Positions 1 to 7,782 of a stretch of DNA of 64,000 bases are shown piece by piece. The notes beneath the pieces were generated by a model, which saw nothing but the letters and a program-made list of their open reading frames with translations, did no database searches and was not told the DNA's origin. Made by a program: the position numbers and the translations under genes. Source of the DNA: Mariniflexile fucanivorans (GTDB lineage Bacteria > Bacteroidota > Bacteroidia > Flavobacteriales > Flavobacteriaceae). Where the stretch lies: assembly GCF_004341235.1 (NCBI RefSeq), contig NZ_SLUP01000009.1:204604-268603 (forward strand), written 5' to 3'. Each line of letters begins with the position of its first letter. Within the stretch, counting starts at the first letter, position 1.

Positions 1-923
1 TATATTTTAATACCCGTTTAGCAATAGACGGGTTTTTTGTTATTAGTGGGTTTTTAATTGCAAAAAGTTACGAAAACACTAATAGTATAAAAGAATATTT
101 ATTTAGAAGAATAAAAAGAATTGTGCCTGCTTATTTTTTTGTGATTATACTTTCTGCAATATTTTTTTCATTAATTTCCACTTATTCAATTAATCAGTAT
201 TTTTTTAGTGGTGAATTTTGGAAGTATCTATTAGCTAACTTAACATTTCAAAATTATTTGCAACCTTGTCTTCCTGGGGTTTTTACCACTAATTTAATTT
301 GTGCAGTAAATGGAGCGCTCTGGACTATTAAAATAGAGGAGGCTTTTTATTTGTTAGTGCCTGTTTTTTACTGGTTAGTTAAGAGTAAAAGAGTAAATAT
401 ATATTTTTTGAGTGCCATCGTTTATTTAATTTCTGTAGCTTATTTTAATTATTTTGTTTCTATAGATAATTATCGCATCGCTAAGCAATTGCCAGGTGCA
501 TTAGCTTTTTTTGTAGTTGGAATTATGTTTTATAGAAATTTCTCATTCTTATTAAAGTATAAACATTATATAATTTTACCTTGTTTAATATTGTTTTTAG
601 TTGAGCAATATGTGTTTGAAACTCAATATTTAAAACCAATTGCTTATGGTTTTATGGTCTTTTATTTTGCTTATAGCTTTAAATGGTTGAATAATTTTGG
701 TAAATATGGAGATTTCACATATGGTATTTATATTTATCATTTTCCAATAATTCAACTAGTTGTTTATTATGGATTTTTTAATATTTATAATCCAGTTTTA
801 ACAAGTGTTTTTGTATTGCTGGTTACGCTTGTTTTTGCTGTTTTATCTTGGCACTTTCTTGAATTAAGATTTCTTTCAAAGAACAGGAAAATGAGACAAA
901 AAGAATTAATTTCAGTTAATTAA
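1..923 (+). CDS. Acyltransferase family 3 membrane protein, 5' truncated by window edge
   Basis: The frame is open from base 3, so the gene begins before the window; the GTG at 123 is internal. The first visible residues (RLAIDGFFVISGFLIAKSY, then a basic stretch ending RIVPAYF) are the family 3 acyltransferase (OafA/YrhL type) signature. LWTIKIEEAFYLLVPVFYW is the second hallmark. The rest is a run of about eight hydrophobic helices. Family members move acetyl or other acyl groups onto surface polysaccharide or lipid sugars at the inner membrane. The Arg-His pair of the first helix lies outside the window, so activity cannot be judged. Its stop overlaps the stop of the convergent dinB by four bases through a shared TTAA. 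The substrate is unknown. Confidence 0.85.
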   Translation, partial: YFNTRLAIDGFFVISGFLIAKSYENTNSIKEYLFRRIKRIVPAYFFVIILSAIFFSLISTYSINQYFFSGEFWKYLLANLTFQNYLQPCLPGVFTTNLICAVNGALWTIKIEEAFYLLVPVFYWLVKSKRVNIYFLSAIVYLISVAYFNYFVSIDNYRIAKQLPGALAFFVVGIMFYRNFSFLLKYKHYIILPCLILFLVEQYVFETQYLKPIAYGFMVFYFAYSFKWLNNFGKYGDFTYGIYIYHFPIIQLVVYYGFFNIYNPVLTSVFVLLVTLVFAVLSWHFLELRFLSKNRKMRQKELISVN

Positions 924-2017
924 AATCCAAACTTTAGTTGAACGCTTACACTTTTTTGTTCAATTACTTTTTTTGTTTCAGTATTTAGATTGGATAAGCT
1001 AATACCTAATAAACGCACCGAGTTATTTAATCTTTCTTGATAAAGCAAATCTTTTGCGGTATCTAATATTAATGCTTTATCGCTAATAAAATAGTGCAAT
1101 GTTTTGCTTCTGGTCTGTAAGGTAAAATCGCTGTATTTTATTTTTAAAGTCACTGTTTTTCCAGAAACCTTGCTTTTTGCTAACCTACGGGAGACTTCAC
1201 TAGCTATCTGTTCAAGTTTTTCAAGCATAAACACTTCGCTCGATAAATTTTCGCTAAAGGTACGTTCGGCAGCTAAACTTTTCCTAATACGGTTGGGTTT
1301 CACTTCACTAGTATGGATCCCTCTTACCACATAATAATAATAACTACCAGATTTCCCAAAATGTGAATCTAAATATTCAAGGGATTTTAACTTTAAATCA
1401 TTTCCAGTAAAAATACCTAATTGATACATTTTTTCGGCAGTTACTTTACCAACCCCATAAAATTTTCGAATATCAAGTGCTTCTAAAAAACCAATAACTT
1501 CTTCGGGGTTCACCGTTTTTTGTCCGTTAGGTTTATTGTAATCACTAGCAACTTTAGCTACAAATTTGTTTATAGAAATGCCTGCTGATGCTGTTAAGCC
1601 TAATTCATTAAAAATACGCGCTCTAATTTCTTGTGCAATTAATGAGGCGCTTGGGTTTCCTTTTTTATTATTGGTAACATCTAAATAAGCTTCATCCAAC
1701 GATAATGGCTCCACTAAATCGGTATAATCAAAAAATATTTTTCTAATTTTTTTTGAAATTTCAGTATAACGCTCAAAATTTGGTTTTACAAAAATAAGTT
1801 CAGGACATAATTTAATGGCTAAATTTCCGGCCATGGCACTTCTTACACCAAATTTTCTGGCTTCATAACTTGCAGCACTTATAACACCACGTTTACCACC
1901 ACCACCAACAGCAACTGGTTTACCTTTAAGTTCTGGGTTGTCCAGTATCTCTACAGAAGCATAAAATGCATCCATATCAACATGAATAATTTTTCGTATT
2001 GGTAAATCGCTCAACAT
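920..2017 (-). CDS. dinB: DNA polymerase IV (Y-family translesion polymerase)
   Basis: Error-prone Y-family DNA polymerase of 365 residues, the usual length. The N-terminal HVDMDAFYASVE motif supplies the first metal-binding Asp (D14) and the steric-gate aromatic (F18). PLSLDEAYLDVT near residue 105 supplies the second acidic pair. A helix-hairpin-helix (FYGVGKVTAEKMYQLGIF) and a little-finger domain follow. The C-terminal QLKFGF resembles the beta-clamp binding motif QLxLF, so clamp recruitment looks intact. The enzyme extends past damaged bases. It is a single gene, transcribed toward the truncated acyltransferase. No LexA-type box was recognised upstream. Confidence 0.95.
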   Translation of the reverse strand: MLSDLPIRKIIHVDMDAFYASVEILDNPELKGKPVAVGGGGKRGVISAASYEARKFGVRSAMAGNLAIKLCPELIFVKPNFERYTEISKKIRKIFFDYTDLVEPLSLDEAYLDVTNNKKGNPSASLIAQEIRARIFNELGLTASAGISINKFVAKVASDYNKPNGQKTVNPEEVIGFLEALDIRKFYGVGKVTAEKMYQLGIFTGNDLKLKSLEYLDSHFGKSGSYYYYVVRGIHTSEVKPNRIRKSLAAERTFSENLSSEVFMLEKLEQIASEVSRRLAKSKVSGKTVTLKIKYSDFTLQTRSKTLHYFISDKALILDTAKDLLYQERLNNSVRLLGISLSNLNTETKKVIEQKSVSVQLKFGF

Positions 2018-2097
2018 ACCGTAAATTTAGGCATTAAATGCCATTTTTGTAGTGGTACTTTCAACAAGTAATTTAGTTAAAATAGTTAGGATAATAA

Positions 2098-2565
2098 ATG
2101 GTAGAAATTGAACGTAAATTTTTGGTAAATTCAAGCATATACAAAGAGCAGGCTTTTAAAAGTACTAGAATTATTCAAGGGTTTTTAAATACACACAAGG
2201 AGCGAACGGTAAGAATTCGGCTGAAAGGAAACAAAGGTTTTTTAACCGTAAAAGGCGTGTCTACTACTGATGGTTTATCGCGATTTGAATGGGAAAAAGA
2301 CATTTTGATAGAAGAAGCCGAGGCCCTTTTAAAACTTTGTGAACCAGGAATTATTGGTAAAACCCGTTATGAAGTTAAAACAGGAAAGCATACATTTGAA
2401 GTAGATGAATTTTTTGGTGATAATGAAGGATTGGTTATTGCTGAAGTTGAATTAGGATTCGAAAATGAAAATTTTGAAAAACCCAATTGGTTAGGTGAAG
2501 AAGTTACTGGCAATATAAAATATTACAATTCGCAGTTAAGTAAAAAACCATTTAAAACATGGTAA
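2098..2565 (+). CDS. CYTH domain protein (triphosphate tunnel metalloenzyme)
   Basis: Protein of 155 residues starting MVEIERKFLV, the ExExK signature of the CYTH superfamily. Paired basic and acidic strands follow (RTVRIRLKG, KTRYEVK, FEVDEFFGDNEGLVIAEVEL) and would line the tunnel that binds triphosphate and metal. Single-domain bacterial members of this size are typically inorganic tripolyphosphatases; class IV adenylate cyclases are the alternative. The catalytic residues are all present by eye. It is the first gene of a short same-strand run with the YciI-like lipoprotein and a membrane EEP protein. The exact substrate cannot be told from sequence. Confidence 0.85.
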   Translation: MVEIERKFLVNSSIYKEQAFKSTRIIQGFLNTHKERTVRIRLKGNKGFLTVKGVSTTDGLSRFEWEKDILIEEAEALLKLCEPGIIGKTRYEVKTGKHTFEVDEFFGDNEGLVIAEVELGFENENFEKPNWLGEEVTGNIKYYNSQLSKKPFKTW

Positions 2566-2588
2566 CGTACATTATAAAAACAGAACAA

Positions 2589-3113
2589 ATGAAAAAAGCA
2601 ATAGTAATATGTTTTACAATTTTAACAATTGTTTCATGTAGAAAAGTAGAAAAAGAGACCTCGGTGACCAATGAAGAAATTAAGGACACCATTGTTTCTG
2701 AAGGTATAGAAAAACCCATTGAAAAGTCAAGGAAACAAATAAAAGAAGAACTCGCTGCAAAAGGTTTTAAAACCTATGATTATGTTGATGAAGAAACAAA
2801 AGACACCATTTTAATGCAACAATACTTTATGGCTTTTTTAAAAAATGGGTCTATTCGATCACAAAACGAAGAAGAAGCAGAGATTTTACAGCAAGAACAT
2901 TTACAACATTTAAACAAAATGTACGAGCTGGGATATGCGGATATTTCTGGAGCTTTTGGAGACAATAGCACTATTCGTGGTATCACTATTTATAATGTGC
3001 CAACCCTAAAAATGGCCGATAGTTTAGCAAATGCAGACCCTATGGTAAAGGCTGGGCGTTTAGTTATAGAAATACGCCCTTGGTGGGCAGCAAAGGGACG
3101 TCCGCTTAGATAA
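2589..3113 (+). CDS. YciI-like domain lipoprotein
   Basis: The start at 2589 is chosen because it opens directly onto a lipoprotein signal peptide, MKKAIVICFTILTIVSC, with the lipid Cys at residue 17; an upstream in-frame ATG at 2559 adds ten non-signal residues. The mature 174-residue protein has a charged linker and then a C-terminal YciI-like ferredoxin fold: QQEHLQHLNKMYELGYADIS, a GDN..IRGITIY segment, and DPMVKAGRLVIEIRPWW. YciI-like proteins are small putative enzymes whose reaction is mostly unknown; a lipid-anchored version is unusual. It overlaps the next gene by one base (TAATG), so they are probably translated together. Confidence 0.75.
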   Translation: MKKAIVICFTILTIVSCRKVEKETSVTNEEIKDTIVSEGIEKPIEKSRKQIKEELAAKGFKTYDYVDEETKDTILMQQYFMAFLKNGSIRSQNEEEAEILQQEHLQHLNKMYELGYADISGAFGDNSTIRGITIYNVPTLKMADSLANADPMVKAGRLVIEIRPWWAAKGRPLR

Positions 3114-3982
3114 TGCTTAAAGTTTTAAAAATTCTTTATTGGATTATAAATGTTGTTATAATTACAGCCTTATTAATTTTACATTTCGTAATAAAGGAGG
3201 CTGGTTATAAAGAATCGTTACTTTACTATTCGCTTCCGCTTCCGTTAATATTAGTGGTGGTTTTATTATTATCTGTTTTTCTTAGAAAAAAAAAGTACCA
3301 TTTAATATTAGCTGCTACGTTATTAATTATTTGGTTGGGTAGAAGTTTTAAAATTCATCTTCCAGAAACTATTAAAGATAACGATTTTGAAGTTGTTTTT
3401 TGGAATGCATCTAGGGATAATGGTTTTGAGGAAGCTTTTAATGAAAGTGAAAGTATGCCAGATGTATTTGTTTTGGTGGAATCTCAAAAAAATGACCTAG
3501 AAAAACTTCAATTAAAATATCCTAAGTATTTTTTTTATAGGTTGAAACGGGAAATATATGTTTTTTCTAAAACGGAAGTAGATGTTGTAAATGAGACGAT
3601 ATCTAATTTCAGTTCATCTGTTATCAATTTTAAAACAAAAGGGATTAACTTTTATGCTGTTGATGTTTCTGGTAGTACCGATGTGCCACGCAACTGGGAA
3701 TTAAGTTTTGTGAATGGTTTAATATCTACTAACCAAAAAACTATTGTTTTAGGTGATTTTAATGTGCCTTTTGAATCTAAATATTTGAACCAAATGAAAA
3801 CTGAATTTAACCACGCCTTTAATGAAAAAGGTAATGGTTTTAGAGAAACATGGTTTTGGAATTTACCCTTACTTTCCTTAGATCATATATGGGTTTCTAA
3901 AGATTTGGAAATTTTAAAAACACAAAAAATCAATACGTTTAAATCAGATCATAGTATGCTGAAAACCTATGTGAGAAATTAA
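3113..3982 (+). CDS. Membrane-anchored endonuclease/exonuclease/phosphatase (EEP) family protein
   Basis: Protein of 289 residues with three hydrophobic helices in the first 80 (about 8-27, 35-57 and 62-80), then an EEP-fold domain. Recognisable EEP elements are FEVVFWNAS, LGDFNVPFES (metal and phosphate binding), LDHIWVS and the C-terminal KSDHSML with its catalytic Asp-His. Family members cleave phosphodiester or phosphomonoester bonds; the topology would put the domain on one face of the inner membrane. The start codon overlaps the preceding stop. It runs convergently into a second, soluble EEP gene only two bases away. Substrate unknown. Confidence 0.75.
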   Translation: MLKVLKILYWIINVVIITALLILHFVIKEAGYKESLLYYSLPLPLILVVVLLLSVFLRKKKYHLILAATLLIIWLGRSFKIHLPETIKDNDFEVVFWNASRDNGFEEAFNESESMPDVFVLVESQKNDLEKLQLKYPKYFFYRLKREIYVFSKTEVDVVNETISNFSSSVINFKTKGINFYAVDVSGSTDVPRNWELSFVNGLISTNQKTIVLGDFNVPFESKYLNQMKTEFNHAFNEKGNGFRETWFWNLPLLSLDHIWVSKDLEILKTQKINTFKSDHSMLKTYVRN

Positions 3983-3984
3983 TT

Positions 3985-4923
3985 TTATAACTTCAATTGT
4001 ATCCACATAGGCCTGTGGTCCGACATATAATATTTCAAATATTTTTTAAAATTGGGCACGCTACTTTCCCATAAATCTGGAAAAATAGCGGTATCAAAAT
4101 CAAAAACGCCATTAGCTGTAATTTTAGATTTTAAAGAAGGTAAAAAAGCTATTTGGTCGTATTGTTTATCATCATTAATGTTTGAATATACTTGTGTAGA
4201 ATGGTCTGGAAGTTTCAAGCCTCGCTGCATCAAAGCATCATAAGTTTGGTCGCCTTGTTCAATTTTAGGAATATTGAAATCGCCCATAGTAATAATGTTT
4301 TTTGAGAATGCATATTTTGAATTTTTCCGTAAATCTGCATAACGTGAAATAGCATAGGCTTCTAAGGAACGCCTTTCAACATCGGCTTTTTTTTCACTTC
4401 CAAAAAAGGAATGTACGCTTATAAAAATAAGTTTATGGTTTTTCCATTGAAAGGAACATAGATAAGGCGTTCTATCAAAACCCGTAAATTTTGTTTTTAC
4501 ACCATCTAGCTTTATGTATTTATAATCTTTAGGAGGAATTGCTACTTCGGCAACTAATTGTAATCTGTCTATTTTTTTATTGTCGAAAATAAAAGCAGAC
4601 CGTTCATTATTGCCTCCTGCATCCGAAAAAATTAAATCGTAATGATTTGGCAATTCAAGTTCAATATTATTTAATCCTTCCAGATTGTCGTTTGTCTCTT
4701 GAATCGCTATAATATCGAACCAGCTAATTATTTCAGCTAACATTTTATAATGCTCGTTCCAACGTTTTTGCAAGCCTAAGTTAGCAATATTCCAAGTAGC
4801 AATTAAAAGCTTATCGCTTGTTTTTTCTGGAATGTGGCGTTTAGTTTTATGTTTTTTTAAGTTTTCAATTTCGATATTAACATCAAAATTATAAACAAAA
4901 TTTGGTTTAGGGAACGCTGGCAT
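3985..4923 (-). CDS. Endonuclease/exonuclease/phosphatase family protein
   Basis: Soluble EEP-fold protein of 312 residues with no signal peptide. Motifs in order are LLIATWNIANLG, DIIAIQETND (metal-binding Glu), ISVHSFFG, ITMGDFNIPK and MSDHRPMWI at the C terminus with the catalytic Asp-His. This looks like a nuclease or phosphodiesterase rather than a sphingomyelinase, which would normally be secreted. It is convergent with the membrane EEP gene, leaving almost no room for a terminator. The two proteins are only distantly alike. Confidence 0.8.
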   Translation of the reverse strand: MPAFPKPNFVYNFDVNIEIENLKKHKTKRHIPEKTSDKLLIATWNIANLGLQKRWNEHYKMLAEIISWFDIIAIQETNDNLEGLNNIELELPNHYDLIFSDAGGNNERSAFIFDNKKIDRLQLVAEVAIPPKDYKYIKLDGVKTKFTGFDRTPYLCSFQWKNHKLIFISVHSFFGSEKKADVERRSLEAYAISRYADLRKNSKYAFSKNIITMGDFNIPKIEQGDQTYDALMQRGLKLPDHSTQVYSNINDDKQYDQIAFLPSLKSKITANGVFDFDTAIFPDLWESSVPNFKKYLKYYMSDHRPMWIQLKL

Positions 4924-4956
4924 AATGTAATAGTTTGTTCTTCATAAAGTTACATT

Positions 4957-7308
4957 TTATTTTGAAATACTAAACTTTCTTTTTACTTCATTTCCAAATT
5001 CATCAACAACTGTTATAAGGTGATCTCCTTCTCTGGGAACGACTGATAATTCATGAATATCTTTTGTACTTCCAATATAGGCATTATCAATATACCAAAA
5101 TAAGGTAGCTTCTGGTTTGGAATGGGCTATTTTAAGGATTAAATCATTTACTTTTTCATCAAAATCTTTTGCTAAAAATATATGGTTATTTTCCTCTGGA
5201 TAAATAAATTCCATAGTAATAATGCTCTCTCCCAAACAATCACTTCTAAATTTTGGCAATGGCCTGTAAAACGGATTTTTTGCTTTATAATAGTATGCCA
5301 TTAACGGAGGTAACACAAACCATGATTTATTATGAATGTTACTCAAATTTTCACAGGACGTATTTACCTGCAATGTTTCTGTATTATCTACATGAATTAG
5401 AACATGAAACGGACATGGTCTCGTTTTTAACCCACTTAATTGAATAAATTTTGTTTCAACGTCATCACAATTTTGAGATGCTCTGTATCCACTTTTTTTG
5501 CAGATTTCTACTTCCTGCATCTCATCAAAAGGTTTTGAAAACCAATTGGTTTTAGGTAATAGATTAAAAACATCAAACAAAATAGGGGCAGCAGCTTGCA
5601 CACCAACCAAACCAGGTCTACCTTCGCCATCGGCATTTCCAACCCAAACACCTACCACATAATCTTTGGTGGTTCCAATAGCCCAAGCATCTCGAAAGCC
5701 AAAACTAGTACCTGTTTTCCATGCTATTTGCTTGGACCCATCAAAAAATTCCCAATTTTCATCGCCTTCGGGTCTGTTTACTTCTTTTAAACTTTCATAA
5801 GTTAAATAGATGGAAGCGGCATCAAAAAGTGTTTTTTCGGTCGATTTTTTTCCGAAGTCAAGCGTTTTCGATGCAAGAAATGTAGGTTCGCAAAATTCAT
5901 TGGAATAATATTCACTAGAAGTTTCAGAAAAATGATTTAAGGTGGACGATAAGGCGGCGTAACTTTTGCACAAATCCCACAAATTGCTTTCGGCACCTCC
6001 TAAAATAAGTGATAAGCCATAATGATTGGCGTCGTATTTTAAATCTTTAAGTCGCAGTGTTTTTAAATAATGGTAAAATCGATCCAATCCAAATTCTTGA
6101 AGCATGCGTACCGAAGGCACGTTTAACGAGCGTGACAAGGCTCTACTTGCTGGAACAGCGCCATCATAGGTTTGGTTATAATTTTCGGGGTTGTAGCTTC
6201 CAAATTGCGTAGGCACATCGGCAACTAATGTGTTTTGTAAAATATCGCCCGAATCAAGCATGGCTGTGTATAAAAATGGTTTTAAAATACTGCCCGTACT
6301 ACGTGGTTTATCTATAACATCTACATCTTTTTGGTGTGCTTTATCGGTGGGTGTATTTCCAACATAAGCTAACACTTTTCGGGTTTTTATATCTAAAACC
6401 AAAACGGCGGCGTTATAAATTTCATTTTGACTTAATTGATTGTAATGACTTTGAACAATCAAGTTGACACGTTCTTGCAAGCGCACATCTATAGTGGTTT
6501 GAATGTGTTTTCCGTTATATGTTTTTGAAACTTTTTGAAGTAAATGCGGTGCTATTTGAGGTAACGGATATGGTTTTTCTGGAATATCTTCTGCAATTGA
6601 TAATTGATAAGTTAATTTATCAATCACACCATTTTGAAAAAGCTTTTTAAGAAGTAAGTTCCGTTTTTTAAGCAACTGCTCATGGTTTTTCCCTGGGTAA
6701 ATTAAACTAGGAGCATTTGGTAACACAGCAAGTAAGGCGCTTTCTGCCCACGAAAGTTGGTTGGCACTTCTGTTAAAATAGCGCCAAGAAGCAGCATCTA
6801 ACCCAACCACATTTCCCCCGAAAGGGGCATTACTACTGTAATAAGCTAAAATTCGCTTTTTTGAAGCTCTAAATTCTAATCGTGTAGATAGTACAATTTC
6901 AATGGCTTTTTCAAAATACGTACGTTTTTTGTTTTTTCGGGATAAGCGAATTACTTGCTGTGTTAAGGTGCTGCCACCACGTTTTACATTGCCAGATTTA
7001 AGATTATCTCGTAATGCTTTGAAAATAGAGATAGGATTGAACCCCGGATGTTTGTAAAAATACTCATCTTCAAATTGAATAATACAGGTTTCAAACTTTT
7101 TAGGAACTTTGTCGTTTTGCGGAAAGCGCCATTGTCCGTCTGTTGCTATTTGAGCCCCTAAAAGTTCCTTGTTTTTACTGGTAATTACGGTAGCGGTTGG
7201 GTCTTTAAAAAGCTGCCACGGTAAACAGAAATAATAGGTAATTAAAACAACTAGAATTACTGTCGATTTAATTTTGTTGCGTTTTATGTAGGCTTTTATT
7301 TTGTTCAT
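4957..7308 (-). CDS. pbpC: Penicillin-binding protein 1C (glycosyltransferase-transpeptidase)
   Basis: Bifunctional class A peptidoglycan synthase of 783 residues. I start at the ATG at 7308 (MNKIKAYIKRN); an in-frame GTG 18 bases upstream is less likely. In order: a membrane anchor at about 14-34; a GT51 domain with FEDEYFYKHPGF (catalytic Glu about 80) and GGSTLTQQ; a transpeptidase with STGSILKP (Ser about 340), SLN near 394 and WKTGTS; and a C-terminal BiPBP_C domain ending in VPREGDHLITVVDEFG. The glycosyltransferase FEDEYFYKHPGF element is complete. It lies downstream of an alpha-2-macroglobulin gene on the same strand, the same pairing as pbpC and yfhM in Escherichia coli. Confidence 0.95.
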   Translation of the reverse strand: MNKIKAYIKRNKIKSTVILVVLITYYFCLPWQLFKDPTATVITSKNKELLGAQIATDGQWRFPQNDKVPKKFETCIIQFEDEYFYKHPGFNPISIFKALRDNLKSGNVKRGGSTLTQQVIRLSRKNKKRTYFEKAIEIVLSTRLEFRASKKRILAYYSSNAPFGGNVVGLDAASWRYFNRSANQLSWAESALLAVLPNAPSLIYPGKNHEQLLKKRNLLLKKLFQNGVIDKLTYQLSIAEDIPEKPYPLPQIAPHLLQKVSKTYNGKHIQTTIDVRLQERVNLIVQSHYNQLSQNEIYNAAVLVLDIKTRKVLAYVGNTPTDKAHQKDVDVIDKPRSTGSILKPFLYTAMLDSGDILQNTLVADVPTQFGSYNPENYNQTYDGAVPASRALSRSLNVPSVRMLQEFGLDRFYHYLKTLRLKDLKYDANHYGLSLILGGAESNLWDLCKSYAALSSTLNHFSETSSEYYSNEFCEPTFLASKTLDFGKKSTEKTLFDAASIYLTYESLKEVNRPEGDENWEFFDGSKQIAWKTGTSFGFRDAWAIGTTKDYVVGVWVGNADGEGRPGLVGVQAAAPILFDVFNLLPKTNWFSKPFDEMQEVEICKKSGYRASQNCDDVETKFIQLSGLKTRPCPFHVLIHVDNTETLQVNTSCENLSNIHNKSWFVLPPLMAYYYKAKNPFYRPLPKFRSDCLGESIITMEFIYPEENNHIFLAKDFDEKVNDLILKIAHSKPEATLFWYIDNAYIGSTKDIHELSVVPREGDHLITVVDEFGNEVKRKFSISK

Positions 7309-7318
7309 AGTATTGGAA

Positions 7319-7349
7319 GACCTCACTGGGTTTTAAAACCTGTGAGGTC
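7319..7349. repeat. Near-perfect 31-bp palindrome of a dispersed type
   Basis: GACCTCAC and GTGAGGTC arms enclose a core GTTTTAAAAC, so almost the whole segment is self-complementary. It lies directly upstream of pbpC. Palindromes of this wording recur between genes in flavobacterial genomes as far as I recall; only one copy is in this window. It may be a mobile palindromic unit or a transcript-processing hairpin. Confidence 0.6.
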
Positions 7350-7361
7350 TAAACTTTAAAA

Positions 7362-7456
7362 TATCATTGCGAGTAGAAACGATATCGCAATCTGTTTATT
7401 TACCTGTGAAATATTTAATTTTAAAGATTACTTCAGTCATGCTTCCTTCGTAATGA
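7362..7456. repeat. REP-like two-armed palindrome, copy A
   Basis: The left arm TATCATTGCGAG and an AATCTG segment pair with AGATTACTTCAG and TTCGTAATGACG on the right. The same wording occurs at 31004-31086 and in part at 32183-32215. It fills the gap between the ABM gene and pbpC and could fold into a long hairpin in the A2M-ABM-pbpC transcript. Confidence 0.6.
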
Positions 7457-7468
7457 CGTTACTTGTTT

Positions 7469-7780
7469 TTATTTATTAAATTCATACTCACGTTCAACTT
7501 TACAAATTCTCACATTATACCAACTGTACCAATCCTGTCGCCCTTTTTGTTGTGCCACCAAATGGTCCGTTTGTTGCTTCCAATTTTTTATGGCTTCTAA
7601 GCTTTCCCAATAACTAGCGGTAATACCAACAGCATTTCTGGCACTATCCATACCCAAATAGCCCTTTTGTTGTTTTGCTAAAGTTTCCATTTTTTCTGCC
7701 ATATCGCTATATCCTTCAATGTTTTCTTTTTGGGTTGAAGTGAAAATAACTGCGTAATAGGGTTTGAAGGCTTCTTTCAT
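7469..7780 (-). CDS. Antibiotic biosynthesis monooxygenase (ABM) domain protein
   Basis: Small dimeric alpha-beta barrel protein of 103 residues. The pattern YYAVIFTS, then YWESLEAIKNWKQQTDHL, then GRQDWYSWYNVRICKVER is typical of ABM-domain proteins, a fold shared by quinol monooxygenases and heme-degrading IsdG enzymes. Many members have unproven activity. It sits two bases downstream of the alpha-2-macroglobulin stop and upstream of pbpC, so it is probably co-transcribed. Why an ABM protein should sit between these two cell-envelope genes is not clear from sequence. Confidence 0.8.
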   Translation of the reverse strand: MKEAFKPYYAVIFTSTQKENIEGYSDMAEKMETLAKQQKGYLGMDSARNAVGITASYWESLEAIKNWKQQTDHLVAQQKGRQDWYSWYNVRICKVEREYEFNK

Positions 7781-7782
7781 TT

